NCBI GenBank assembly: GCA_029168955.1 | Contig: JAPDOI010001334.1 | Coordinates: 129,731-193,730 of the forward strand | DNA length: 64,000 nucleotides | From: Aplectana chamaeleonis | Lineage: Eukaryota > Nematoda > Chromadorea > Rhabditida > Cosmocercidae | Direction of reading: 5' to 3' | Part shown: piece by piece, positions 31,401-41,230 of the stretch | How the letters are laid out: the number at the start of each line of letters is the position of its first letter | Numbering within the stretch: the first letter of the stretch is position 1 | Notes under the pieces: generated by a model | What the model was told of the DNA's origin: nothing | Database searches by the model: none | The model's input: the letters and a program-made list of their open reading frames with translations, nothing else | Made by a program: the position numbers and the translations under genes

Positions 31401-34400
31401 TTAAAAGTGAGATAAATTGAATTCAAAGCATCTTCATCGAACCGTAGGCAGAGTAAGGGGCCAGAGCAAAAAAAACAAAAGTCAAAAGCATATAGAGCGC
31501 AAAAGATACAAAAAAACCTCTCAGAAAATTTCGGGAAAACTATTTGTGGTAAGCAGTGAGTAAGTTGATCGTCTTAAGTTACTTACTCATAGCCTAGAAG
31601 TCACATACACAATGTGGTAAGCAAGTTACTCGAGGCGACCCTGTGAAAGTTCCCCTCGGGTAAATTACTTACCACATTGTGTATGTGACTTGTCTGCTAT
31701 GAGTAAGTAACTTGAGACATTCAAATTGCTCACTGAAGATCACAACTCACATTCCCAAAATGGTCTGAGCTCGAGGTCCGAGCGACATGACTCTAAGCCG
31801 GGGTTCCGATGACTCCCCCGACGAGAAGGCAAGATGGCGGCGCGTCCACATCGTTGATCACACGTTTCTGAAAAAAAATCACATGGAACAGTCTAAAATC
31901 AATTACTTGAGAAGTTATTTGAGATAAAACTCGCCTTCATTGGGACAAGCGCTCCATCTCTTTCCACGTACAAACGGACATCAGATTTGAATAGCAGTAA
32001 TTAACTTTGTCTGACTTCTTACCTAAAACATTCTCTCTTACCTAAAACCACTTATCATGTTCATGTGAGAGTCTGGCTTGCATGTAACAACTGACCTCCA
32101 GTTTTTTGTAGCTCCACAAGTAACGGAGAACTTGTGCAGCACGTGGCCAATCCTCCACGATCTCATCATCCAACACCTCTCCAGCCGGCATCAGTCTGCA
32201 GGAGAGCATTCTGGAAATAGTCGACGACAAGCTCGCAATCACGGCAGTTTTTAGACAGAAATGGGAATGCGGTGTAACACGATAAAACTCCAGAAGTTAC
32301 GAAAACGGAGTTTAACATTGAACAACATTTAGTACATGTAAGGTCTGCCCGAATGATAATGTCCGCCCAAGCGGTCGGCGTGCGTTCTAAACGGTCGTCA
32401 CGTAGCCTTTTTTGGAAGAGTCTTGCAGGGGCTGCAAGCAGCTGACAGGAATATTACTCCTTCTTCGTGTAATTTTCGTGTTAGTCGATTCACATGTCCA
32501 ACAAATGCCCTCTCGACTCCCGCTTGACACGCACGCCGACCGCCTGGGCGGACACTCTCATTCACACAGACTTTAATTCACAACATTTCTGTAATTCCCT
32601 AATTCAGACATTCACAACATTTTTGAAACTCCGAAATAATTGGCAAAAGATTATGAAAATTTCGATGAGTGGGAAATATTTTCAGTAGATCTACGAATCG
32701 AACATGACTGGTTTGATTTTCCCTCATTTCTTGAGTACATTTTCCGCTTTGATCCATTTCCACTCCATAAAAACCTATTTATGCAACACCAAACAATTCA
32801 AACTCATGTAAACCCGGATTAAGAGATCAGCGAGAATAAAACAGCAAATCAGGAGTGAAATTTCAATTTTTTAGCGGCAAAATATATTCAAAATGTTCAC
32901 AAGCTGGGAAAACGAATTCAAGGACGTGAAAAATATTCCATGCTGCGAACGGATTTTTTGAGAAAGACTTCTGAAAATCGGAAACAGTAAATCGTGTGCT
33001 CGATATAAATGCAGCTGATGTCTTTAGTGTGTACACAAGAAAAATTCAAAAGACACTAAAACAGGAAACCGTAAGAGAAGTACCTTGAGAGTTCAAAATG
33101 GCGTAGCCCTCACGTTTTTATAGCGTTTGACAACGGAGGGGCTGAAGAGAGGCACATATAGTTGGAAATCCAGCAAAACTCATGAAAAATGAAAAAAGCG
33201 ACCTGAAGCCATCTGGTTGAATTCTGACCGATCGATGCTGTCGACAGGTCGATTGCGCAAAGCGGCATTTGAATTCGACCAATAGCAGACGAGGAGGGTG
33301 GAGCGTTTGCGTCGATTCTCGCGCTGCAGGTCAAAGGGCGGACATCTCCAAGCTCGCTCGCTCGCAGCACCAAGGGCGGATATCTGTCCCCGCCCAGTCT
33401 CCGCCCACTTCCGCAGCTGACCAATCAGAATTTTCACGGCAGCAAGCCCGCCGCTCTAGACTTGCTGCTGAACCTTCGGAGGGGTGGGATTAGAGGCGGA
33501 CCTACCGCCCTTGCTGCTACCCCGTTTGCCAGAGACGAGCGATCTACACATAGGGACTTAGGGGAATTACGTCGGAGTATCGTCCAACTATGAAGGAGGG
33601 CTAACTGCTCGTCATAGAGTCATTGTAGATGGAATTAACCGCTTCTGCTGATGCAGCATCGTAGCTGCAGCTGATGTGAATAACATGTGTTCAGTAGCAT
33701 TGTAAACCACTCACCGACTTAGGACACCTTGAATGTGCCAGCGGTTTAGCATTGCGCGCCTGCGTCTCTGCGCCACGCTGTTCGTAGTTCATAGCAAGCA
33801 TTGGACTTAGCCTAATGCCACTAATCAGCCAATGCTGGCAATTGGCTATTGAGGGGTGTGATGCATAGATTCAAAAGTGCGCCGCAGGGTCCTGGGTCAT
33901 TTAGAAATTTTCGTCAGGCAAAACGCTGAAAACTCCTATTTCAATTAGAAACATTCAGGGTCGCAGGTGAAAGCACGGTAGTGATAAGATGACAAGAGCT
34001 GTTCCCTAAGGCTCGGTTTATACTCCAGTCCCGGAGCGACGCGTTGACCTGCGTCAATAGGATCGGCGCGCGACGCGATATGGGCCGATACTCACCAATG
34101 CCATATCGTCGCGCCGTGCCGTGATGTAAGTGTGAACACGGCCTAAGAGGCCGTCCCCTACCTTTGGAATAATCATCAATAAAGCCGTTTTTTTGTCTTT
34201 GGAAAGGCGTCTGGATCCGCTTCTCCAACGCTTTTCCCCTCTTAGGGCTATTAAAATTGTTTTTATCAAAAACAAAAGTTTGTCGTGAACAAAGCCTTCA
34301 AAATATGTGATAGGCAGTGCTTTTTTCGGATAGGTTTGAACGAGAGAATCGTGCCCGACACGAAAATTACATGTCCAGTTGCGGAATTTAAACGTGTCTG

Positions 34401-36411
34401 CTGTTTTTTTCATAAAAAAACGGCAGATTCAAAGCCTGGTTCCGAATTGACATGTTAGGGGCTGAGCAGAGTGCCACCGCGGCGCGGCGCGGTCTGATGA
34501 TGGAGAGCCGTATTGATAGATCGCCGCGATCTATCAATACGGCTCTCAATCATCAGGCCGCGCCGCGCCGCGGTGGCACTCTGCTCAGCTCCCTAAAGGA
34601 CTCTGCCTAGTCGAGCGGCGAAGGTCGCGCAGCCACGTTGTAGGATACGTGGTGGCTACGCAGTTCCGTCCCTGTCCTTTGATCCCCATCATTGCGGCAC
34701 GACCTTTGCCGCCGGACTATGCGTAGGCCTCCGATCCATTCTCCGTTTGAAATTTCAATTCAAGCCGGTTCACGTGTTCTACATAAGCAGAAGACTGATG
34801 AGGCAATGAAGAAATAATATAGCAGTTATGAAGAGGATTAAGTATGTTCAACCGCACAGCTGCCGTGGTGCATTAGGTGAACCGGCTTGAAAAATCGTAT
34901 AAATGCCTTATGTATACGTCATTTAAGAACAACCATCTAGCAAAATTTTCCATTAAAAGCTCAGCCTCGGAAATGATTTATACGTCATAGGAATGATGGA
35001 ATAGAATTTTTCTTTGAAATTTGCGCAGGTTTCCTTGTTCTCTTAAGTTTGATCCATAACAAATGTTTCAACAAACCTGGCGATTGTTTCGATTTCCATA
35101 GCGGAAAATCCGAATGCACTGTCCCCTTGGACCACAAGAACCTTGGTGTTCGGAGAATGATCGCGGCAGAACAGAGCAGCAGCTAGGGCATAGCCCTGTC
35201 CTACACCCATTGTACCTGAACTTCTTCTTCTGAATAGACTACTTAAGGGCAGCGTTCACGATGATTTTCGTTTCCGAGTTTTTCACTCAAAACAAAGCGT
35301 TGGCCACCGAGTGTTACAGAAATTACGAAGAAACGGCGAGAAACGCACTAAAACGTCATATTCGAGTGACATTAATCTCTGGCCTGGACTAGTTTTCCAG
35401 TTGTATGAACATGTTCAAGGTGGTTGTCACTGTTGAAAAATGGGGTCAGTCGAAATAGGAAGAATATTCCAGGCAAAATAGTACTAGTTGGAGTCCGAAA
35501 AAAAGAACGGAACAACAGAAAGCAAATAATTGTAAAGGACGGGCCCACAAATGATTTCGTTGTCACAACGAACAGTTCCTGTGAGAGTAAAGAGGTGGGG
35601 TGAGAGTAAGGGATCTCGTGCCCTTCTGGTGCGTTTTTCTCGATTCCTTCGTCATTTATGTTCTAACCGGGGGCCAAACAATCGATTTAGCTATTAATCT
35701 CAAAATCGATGATTATCGTGAACACTGCCTTTAAGGGCAGCGTTCACCATGATCATCCAAGGTGACTTTCCACAATAAAATGATGGGTGAGAAGGATCCT
35801 CCGCTCCCAGTGTCGAAAGAACTTTAGAAAGCGAGCTAGGACTGGATGGCAAATTACTTCTCTATTCTTTTTAGAGTTCAAATTCAAATACAAAAGACAA
35901 ATAGTTCTCGAGACGAAACGCAAATGAATCCTCAGTTTTTTTTTCAAATTTCGAAACTTTTCACAAGAGCGGATTCGGAGCGCGAAATTTGTAGTGATAT
36001 CATAGGTCAGGCGGATTACCGAAGGTTCCAGCATCCAATCGTCTGCGCGGAAAGAGTGAGGGCATCATTGTCCGTCCAATGTCCATTGTGTTTGCACCTT
36101 CATTTATCACCAAAACATCGTTATTTGCTAGAAAGTCACGAATCTGAAAACGCTCCACCCATCAGTGCTGTACGAACGATTGAGAAAGGTAAACGACAGA
36201 CCGGGGTATATGCTGCGTAGTAGTTGAGGGGATCTGAGTGGTCGGCAGCCATTCGCTCCACGATATCTCTAAAATCTTTAGTTATCTGTAGGTGAGCTCT
36301 GCTAATTTTGTGAAAAAAATCGCGTGACCTGTTCTTCTGAGCATTCGCCATCAAATCAATCATCCACTTACAAGTTTCCGAAAACTTCCAGTCTCCCATT
36401 TCCCACATCAT
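22439..36411 (-). CDS. hacl-1: 2-hydroxyacyl-CoA lyase (HACL1-like), C-terminal half, seven exons
   Basis: Thiamine-diphosphate enzyme that cleaves 2-hydroxyacyl-CoA to formyl-CoA and a shortened aldehyde in peroxisomal alpha-oxidation. Exons in coding order: 36,329-36,411; 36,202-36,268; 36,020-36,143; 35,077-35,215; 22,782-22,883; 22,599-22,713; 22,439-22,543. Junctions are GT-AG and phases match, giving 244 codons. Recognisable blocks: [122 protein letters not shown]; and the C-terminus [10 protein letters not shown]. The TPP motif is GDS-X24-NN. The C-terminal SKV resembles a PTS1 signal (human ends SNM). For the last exon I chose TTCATTAAG at 22,544 because the stronger TTTCAG at 22,571 would leave a 28-nt intron and add nine residues foreign to the family. 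The intron 22,884-35,076 is 12.2 kb. The N-terminal half (about 330 residues) was not found; the 5' limit of the first exon is inferred from TTGCAG. The gene symbol follows the vertebrate orthologue. Confidence 0.88.
23214..23305. repeat. CGGCAAACG-family repeat copy
   Basis: Begins CAGGGATGTGCGGCAAATGA and continues with 'cggcaaacggcaatcggcaag' and 'ggccggcaaacggcaaag'. Same family as 15,214-15,325. Confidence 0.7.
24775..24925. repeat. Tandem repeat of TTTCTGTTTTCTGA words, GTGTGCGG end
   Basis: Starts AGGAGTGTGCGGAAATTTCT, then three blocks of 'tctgttttctgatttctgttttctgg' separated by 'ccatttcggccatt'. A second inverted copy is at 26,480-26,625. The long ORFs here (for example minus-strand QKTEIRKQK repeats) are repeat artefacts. 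Confidence 0.8.
25062..25200. repeat. Foldback, about 65-bp arms
   Basis: 'attcatacttttgcagagcggc' to 'aaaaatgagaaatcagatg' is inverted at 25,137-25,200 ('catttgatttctcattttt' to 'cttccgcaaaagcatgaat'). Confidence 0.8.
25607..26329. mobile_element. ACTCTCAGAG-type element with a nested 300-bp inverted repeat
   Basis: The right end CGGCTAAAACTCTCAGAGT (26,311-26,329) matches the termini of the element nested in the Harbinger intron (7741-8151). The left end near 25,607 (TTCTCTGAGAAATT) is diverged. Inside, 25,750-25,872 and 25,927-26,052 form an inverted repeat ('cctcagacagg' / 'cctgtctgagg' at the inner edge), a second element nested in the first. Confidence 0.55.
26480..26625. repeat. TTTCTGTTTTCTGA-word repeat, second copy
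   Basis: Two blocks of 'ttctgttttctgatttctgttttctg' and an end AAATTTCCGCACACCCCTG, which is the inverse of the GTGTGCGG start at 24,775. The terminus CAGGGGTGTGCGG is of hAT type. Confidence 0.75.
27258..27358. repeat. CGGCAAACG-family repeat copy
   Basis: Words 'tttcggcaaacgacaaatggc' and 'tggccggcaaag', ending CAATTGCCGCACAACCCTG. Fourth copy of the family. Confidence 0.7.
28008..30764. repeat. Tandem duplication, unit 1 (2,757 bp)
   Basis: The sequence starting GCCACTTCAGTCCGA aligns nearly along its whole length with the next unit, offset 2,757 bp, with scattered substitutions and small indels. Internal features shared by both: a hairpin near 28,175-28,315 (AAAAATTCTTTTTTAGCGG against its inverse); a TTACTTACTCATA inverted repeat at 28,788-28,955; a MITE-like inverted repeat at 29,595-29,835 (GTCCGCCCAAGCGGTCGGCG); and a GC-rich end (GCAGCAAGCCCGCCGC). 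It lies wholly within the 12.2-kb HACL1 intron. Confidence 0.9.
29164..29600 (-). pseudogene. Relic exons with LRR/F-box-like character
   Basis: On the minus strand a 33-codon stretch (29,164-29,265) follows TTTTTTCAG and reads [18 protein letters not shown], then [15 protein letters not shown] and stop, a leucine-rich-repeat-like pattern. Upstream, a segment ending SYKKLE abuts a GT donor and would join it in phase, but in this unit that frame has a 1-bp deletion and an in-frame TAG. In the second unit (about 32,106-32,240) the SYKKLE frame is intact ([16 protein letters not shown]) while the downstream LRR exon has been lost or replaced. So neither copy is whole. F-box/LRR assignment is a guess from pattern only. 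Confidence 0.3.
30765..33535. repeat. Tandem duplication, unit 2 (about 2,771 bp)
   Basis: Head-to-tail copy of 28,008-30,764. Both units end CTACCCCGTTTGCCAGAGA (at 30,764 and 33,535). The main difference is around 31,935-32,035, where the LRR-like exon of unit 1 has been replaced by unrelated sequence. The short homology at the junction and single-copy flanks fit unequal crossing-over or a head-to-tail transposon insertion. Confidence 0.9.
34004..34150. repeat. MITE-like hairpin with TTAGGCCGTGTTCACACT end
   Basis: Left end CCTAAGGCTCGGTTTATACT, right end the inverse AGTGTGAACACGGCCTAAG (diverged). The centre pairs GCGCGCGACGCGATATGG with CCATATCGTCGCGCC. Confidence 0.55.
34456..34595. repeat. 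140-bp near-perfect palindrome TAGGGGCTGAGCAGAGTG
   Basis: Two arms of about 68 bp, differing at only a few positions, meet almost without loop at GATCGCCGCGATC. The outer ends are TTAGGGGCTGAGCAGAGTGC and the inverse. High GC (GGCGCGGCGCGG). MITE type. Confidence 0.85.
35243..35734 (+). mobile_element. MITE of the GGCAGYGTTCACGAT family, complete
   Basis: Starts TTAAGGGCAGCGTTCACGAT and ends ATTATCGTGAACACTGCCTT followed by TAA: inverted termini of about 30 bp bounded by TTAA on both sides. Length 492 bp, no transposase. Inverted relative to the copy at 919-1411. It lies in the HACL1 intron between exons at 35,215 and 36,020. Confidence 0.8.
35731..35860 (+). mobile_element. Adjacent partial MITE of a sister subfamily
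   Basis: Begins TTAAGGGCAGCGTTCACCAT exactly at the TTAA that ends the previous element and matches 14,018-14,130. The right end is missing; about 130 bp remain. Confidence 0.6.
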
Positions 36412-36768
36412 CTGCAATATGCATGAGATTTCCCACGCCATCATTCCAAAAACCATTGATGAGTAGATGTATCGGCGAGAAAACTTATCGCTTGATGGAA
36501 AAATGTTGTCGATTGTTCTTAAGTAAAGTCGTCTATTGGTTCAAAGTAGTACCACCTATACAGAAGGAGAAGTCCAACCAGGGCTGGGCACGCGTCCCGG
36601 TTAACCTTACAAGGGAAGTATACAAAGCGAAGGTCGGATCTGCCAAAACGACTAGTATCGTTAGTATCTCTTCTGGCTCAATAGTAAAAACGCGCAGTAT
36701 CCCGCCCCGAGCTGCAGGCTCAAAAAAAGTTATGAGCACTATTTAAGCCTCGCGAAAAGGCAAGGGTA
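36412..36768. other. Upstream of the most 5' HACL1 exon found; hAT-like end at 36,579
   Basis: The minus frame of the first exon stays open to about 36,530, so the exon could be longer. CAGGGCTGGGCACGCGTCCC at 36,579 matches the terminal repeat of the element at 38,133. No further HACL1 exon recognised. Confidence 0.4.
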
Positions 36769-37024
36769 CCTACAGGCCATAAAACGGCCAATGTCTCACC
36801 ATCGACTGCGTACCACGCGCTGCGCGACCGCACGCGCGTCGGAAGCAGACGAGTTTTGGCCGCCGCGCGACGTTTCGGCCTCCGCGCGCGACATTTCGGC
36901 CTCCACGCGGCGGCCGAAACTCGTCGCGCGGCGGCCAAAACTCGTCTGCTTCCGACGCGCGTGCGGTCGCGCAGCGCGTGGTACGCAGTCGACGGTGAGA
37001 CATTGGCCGTTTTAGGGCCTGTAG
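36769..37024. repeat. 256-bp GC-rich palindrome
   Basis: Arms of about 110 bp. The outer part is CAGGCCATAAAACGGCCAAT, the inner part is rich in CGCG and GGCCGCCGCGCG. Short open frames on either strand look alike because the arms are inverted copies. Confidence 0.85.
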
Positions 37025-37034
37025 TAGGCCTCCT

Positions 37035-37600
37035 AGGTACTACCTACCATCAGGCATTTTTTGGGAGTTTCAAAGAATTTTCTCGGATTTAGCTCAAAAG
37101 TCGTATGTAGGGGTAATCTAGGGTGGTGAACACGAATCTGGAGTCAATTTGTAGAAATTTTGAGGTTTACTGTAGGTTACGGTAGGTAACATGTCATTTA
37201 GGGACCAAAACCCAGCTTAGTACTTTGAAAATCGACAAACGGACGGTAAATTCGTATATTCCACCCCGAATAACCCCCGTATACAAGTTTTGAGTAGAAT
37301 CTGAGATTTTGACCAAACTACCGTATACCCACCGTAATCTACCGTAATTTGCAAAAATCGATAAGCGGACTCCAGATTCGTGTTAAGCACTCCAAATAAT
37401 CCTCAGAGAATGATTTTGCGACATATCTATCGTAGAAATACGGAAATCTCGAAAGTGGCGTTTTCCCCTCAAAATTTTCCCCGGTTGGGAAGCTTCAAAC
37501 GAAATTAGCCGAAAACTTTGAAAGATCGACGAATAATCCACAAATTCGTGATCAGTGCCCCAAAAAAACTCTCTGGGAGAATTTTAGGTCAAAGCTGGAA
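37035..37600 (-). repeat. Dispersed TACCGTAATCTACCGTA-type repeat, inverted copy
   Basis: Matches 19,490-20,070 in reverse orientation: 'catcaggcattttttggga', 'gtaggggtaatctagggtg' and 'gaggtttactgtaggttacgg'. Confidence 0.7.
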
Positions 37601-37639
37601 CATTTTTCTATAACGCTTCCAAAGCCCTCTATTACTTAC

Positions 37640-37917
37640 TGTGCTTCTCTGGGCCAAATTCCGGTTCGCAATTGCGTCTCGACACGCTTTGCGGTTGCGC
37701 ACTTTCGAGTCGGAAGAGTTTCCAACGTCAAAGCCGACTCGATGTGGCTTTTTTTATACAGTTTTCTCCTATATTTGAAATTTCCAGTTTCCAAAACCCA
37801 CCTAGAGTCAACAGATCGGCGGCTGCGGCGCTGGGAACTCTTCCGACTCGGGAGCGTGCGGTCGCAAAGCGTCTCGAGACGCAATCGCGGACCGGAATTT
37901 GACCCAGATAAGCACAG
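37640..37917. repeat. Inverted repeat with 'gccaaattccggt' ends
   Basis: The left arm from CTGTGCTTCTCTGGGCCAAA to 'gagtcggaagag' is inverted at about 37,838-37,917 ('ctcttccgactcggg' to 'gacccagataagcacag'). A central 80-bp segment is unpaired. MITE type. Confidence 0.8.
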
Positions 37918-38132
37918 TAGAAATAAACGCCCAACCGAAAAACCGTACAAGTCCAAAACGCTGTCAGTCTGGACAAAGTATGGAGAATCTGCCTTCACCC
38001 AAACTTTGCTCAGGGGGGGGGGTAGTTTTTGGCGCTGAACACATCTATGAAGTCCGTTTCTGGATTTTCCGAAGACTAATGCGCTTTTTGGAAGGTACAA
38101 AAAGCACAAAAATGATTTCTTAAGCTTGTAAC

Positions 38133-39510
38133 CAGGGCTGGGCACACGTCCCGGCATGACGTTTCTGAATATGCACCCCCCTTAGCTCGGTAATTTTTAG
38201 GCACATCCCCCCCTGGAGAGTCGAAGTCGGTTTTTTTTTCGAAAAGTTGAGCACAACAGCCAAAGTTTCGACTTCCTGATTTTGGTAAACAAGAATATAA
38301 AAATGCACTGATGAGAGAAAACTCCGAAAATGGCCACAAAAAAGGTAGTGTGATTTCTGAACTTCAAAACAACCCCATGAGAAAAATTTGTTAGTAAGAC
38401 GGTAAGTTATGACAAAAGATAAAACATTTTTCAATACAAATAATTCGACAATTACAGACAACAGAATTACTACTATTGCAATAATTAGTATATCCTGTCG
38501 AATGTTTTCATGAGCCTATGAAGGATTAGTTAATCTGTGCTTGACTGTTCTGATGTGAAAATCAAGACTATTTTGTGTTGTGGAACCATGTTAGGATTCA
38601 TGTGATGCGTAGGGAGTGGAAAACCTGATTTCTACCTTTCTAGAATGCCGCAATCTCTTAGAGACTCGGCCTGCCGTGCGATACGGTGTTTGTACGCAGC
38701 TACACAGTGCACACGGGAGTGGACGAGCACACAATATTAATAATAAAATGTATTTTATTACAGAACGGGAGGAGAGAACTATTGAAACTGAAGGAAATGG
38801 AAGTTGGTAAAGGTAGTCTATTTTGGATGTACCCATTTTAGAATTTAAATGTAAATAAACAAATTTAGAGCGGGGGTAAGTATTTAGCCGTGACAAGGTT
38901 CATTCAAACGAACCTAGTTGATCATATGTAGCATTAAACAAGAGAGCAAAGGATATTGTGAGAAAGAGGGGAATCTAGCAAACAATTTAATTTAAAAAGA
39001 CCGATTTTTAATGTGATTTAAGGACCTTAAATCTCGCCCCGGTTTTAGCCTACCCCGAAAACAGGGACAAAACCGGGACGACTTTTGAGGTCTTTAAACA
39101 CATTGAATGTCAAGCCTATTGCTATTAAAATGTTACCTCGATTCTCTTCTTTCTCTCAATGCTCTTAGTTCTCATGTTAAATGGTGTTTTATTCAACTAG
39201 GTTCATTTGAATGACCCTTATCAAGTTCAAAAAATTTACCCCGCTCCAACTTGGTTTGTTTACATTAAATTTCTATAATGGATACATTGAAAGTATCCTA
39301 TTTTTGCTTTCTTCCATTCAATCCAGTTTCAATCATTTTCTCCGCCCCGTTCTTTGATAAAATACTTTTTTTATTAATATTGTGTGCGCGTTCACTCCAG
39401 TGCGCGCTGTGTAGCTGCAGACAAACACCATATCGCGCGGCAGGACAGGTCTCCGAGGGATCGCGGCATTCAAGGTGGATAAAACTCGGGTTTTTATGTG
39501 CGGGGTACTT
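38133..39510. mobile_element. hAT-like non-autonomous foldback, copy A
   Basis: Starts CAGGGCTGGGCACACGTCCC. The stretch 38,133-38,890 recurs inverted at about 63,110-63,869, and 38,615-38,930 is partly inverted within the element at 39,190-39,500 (for example 'gcacacaatattaataataaaatg' against 'ttattaatattgtgtgcgcg'). Central words 'aaggttcattcaaacgaacctag' are themselves palindromic. The CAGGGCTGG terminus is hAT-like. No transposase ORF; the right terminus of this copy is missing. Confidence 0.65.
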
Positions 39511-39652
39511 CTCAATGAGGACGACACGGTCATTTGCATCTTTCATAGGAACTTGTAGTCTTCAATTTTTACAATTGGCTCTCTTCATAAATTACATTCT
39601 CATGAGTTAAAATCTGTAGACTAGTTGTGATACTGACTGTGCTATCTGTACT

Positions 39653-40294
39653 TTTAAAGGCAGCATACACGCTCGCAAACATGGTCGAGATATCAGCATA
39701 AATAGGCCCGCACGGCCCCTACCATGTCGTCAACGACGTCTCAAGCGCTAAAAATCCTCCAGGATGACAATATTTGAGCAATCATGTCTCGCACGCCCGT
39801 ATTTTCACATCCCTTCGAGTAACAGAATGAAAAGTTAAACTTGAGAAAACACATGATAATTGAGAGTGATAGCACTATCAAATGGGAGTGCACGAGAGAA
39901 ACAGCTCGATTTACCTGGATATTACATGTTTGTGCGCTGATGAAATCCTCCATTTTCAAAAGCCAGCCGGAGTAGAGCGGCATTCTCGAAGGTGGATGAG
40001 AGTTTAGGGGTGTTTAGACAGGTAATATTCAAGTAAATCGAGCTGCTTCTCTCGTGCACTCCCCTTTGATAATGCTATCACTCTAAGTTGCCGCATGTTT
40101 TCTCAAGTTCAACTTTTCATTCTTTTACTCAAAGGGGTGTGAAAATACGGGCGTACGTGACAGGGATGGTAAATTACTGTCATCCTGGATGATTTTCAGC
40201 GCTTCAAACGTCGTTCACGACATGGTAGGGGCCGTGCAGGCCTATTTATGCTGATATCTCGACCATGGTTGCGAGCATGTATGCTGCCTTTGAA
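39653..40294. repeat. 642-bp palindromic element, arms about 270 bp
   Basis: Starts TTTAAAGGCAGCATACACGC and ends GCATGTATGCTGCCTTTGAA. The arms match through 'gtcgagatatcagcataaatagg', 'ccctaccatgtcgt' and 'tgcacgagagaaacagctcg'. The loop of about 100 bp is unpaired. A third partial terminus is at 703-730. No coding capacity. Confidence 0.9.
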
Positions 40295-40314
40295 CTGTCG
40301 AAATAAAGCCTAGC

Positions 40315-40488
40315 CAGGGGTGCGTTCCAAGAACATTCCCATGGCTAAAGATTCATATGGAAACACAGCCACGGCCTCGTGGAAGTGATTCGCAATTATA
40401 AATCGTAGCCATGGGAAGCAAATTTGTCCATGGCAAGGCTATCTGTCCTCCCACGGCGTCATGGGAATATTCTTGGAACGCACCCCTG
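40315..40488. mobile_element. 174-bp hAT-like MITE
   Basis: CAGGGGTGCGTTCCAAGAAC at the left is inverted at the right (TTCTTGGAACGCACCCCTG), with about 28-bp terminal repeats continuing into ATTCCCATGG. Flanks do not show an obvious 8-bp duplication. Confidence 0.8.
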
Positions 40489-41230
40489 CTCGGATGGGTG
40501 CGGGCGGAGTAAGCAGCGGAGCGGTGGGTCATGGAAAAATACAACAGTGATAAGGAGATTTTGACATGATAAGCCCGATAATCCTTGCTTCGATCGGCTC
40601 AGAATGAGCGACCTAGGGTATACATGAGTACGCTGATCTTTTTTTGAACTTGAATGATAGCTTTCCTGGGCGCTGTCTTTGTATCTTTGCCTCGAATCGG
40701 TAACCACCCGCGTAATCAATGAACGCTGCACCAAAGAAACATGACACCACATCAATCCTCACTTGCTACTAGATAACAAAAGGGTGTTTATTCCTTCATC
40801 AAACCAAACTTCGACAGCAATTATGAATTATTGCGAACACAACCTGCCTCTCTATCAATAATTTGAATCGCTCCAGCCGCGAAGCGGCTGGAGAGGTTTG
40901 GTTTTGCCTAGGCCTTGTGATCACTTCGATTTTTATAAAATAGTTTATAGAATCTTTGTAACAAAATTTCTGAAGATTTCCTTCTGGATATAAGCGAAGG
41001 GGTCCAGAATACACCTGCTGTCCGAATTTCAACAAAATCGGTTCACAAATAACAAAGTTGTGAGCCCGAAAGCTTAAGAAAATTTCATGGTGTGCGCCGT
41101 AGGCCGTCACGATTTTCAGTTCTCACTGCTAATAGCCACTGCCAGTGGTCGAAGGCAATCAACTTGGCAGACAGGTATGTTGGTAGGGGGTGCGTAGGCT
41201 GGTAAGTGATCGATTTGTAGGTGAGTGGGG
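40489..41230. other. Spacer before the satellite; no gene seen
   Basis: The left end carries the phrase shared with the foldback at 2387-2552. ORFs at 40,459-41,110 (minus) have no motif. A small hairpin AGCCGCGAAGCGGCT lies at 40,875-40,889. Confidence 0.4.

Larger units (their letters stand above)
33536..35076. other. HACL1 intron 4, distal part; no exon seen
   Basis: Contains the two small foldbacks listed separately and otherwise unassigned sequence. ORFs at 33,941-34,413 (minus) have no recognisable motif. Confidence 0.4.

Noticed and set aside
36412..36530. Extension of the first HACL1 exon upstream to about 36,530 as coding sequence
   Set aside because: The frame is open but the residues (SRRYIYSSMVFGMMAWEI) do not resemble the HACL1 region expected there, and a TTGCAG acceptor lies at the start of the family-like part.
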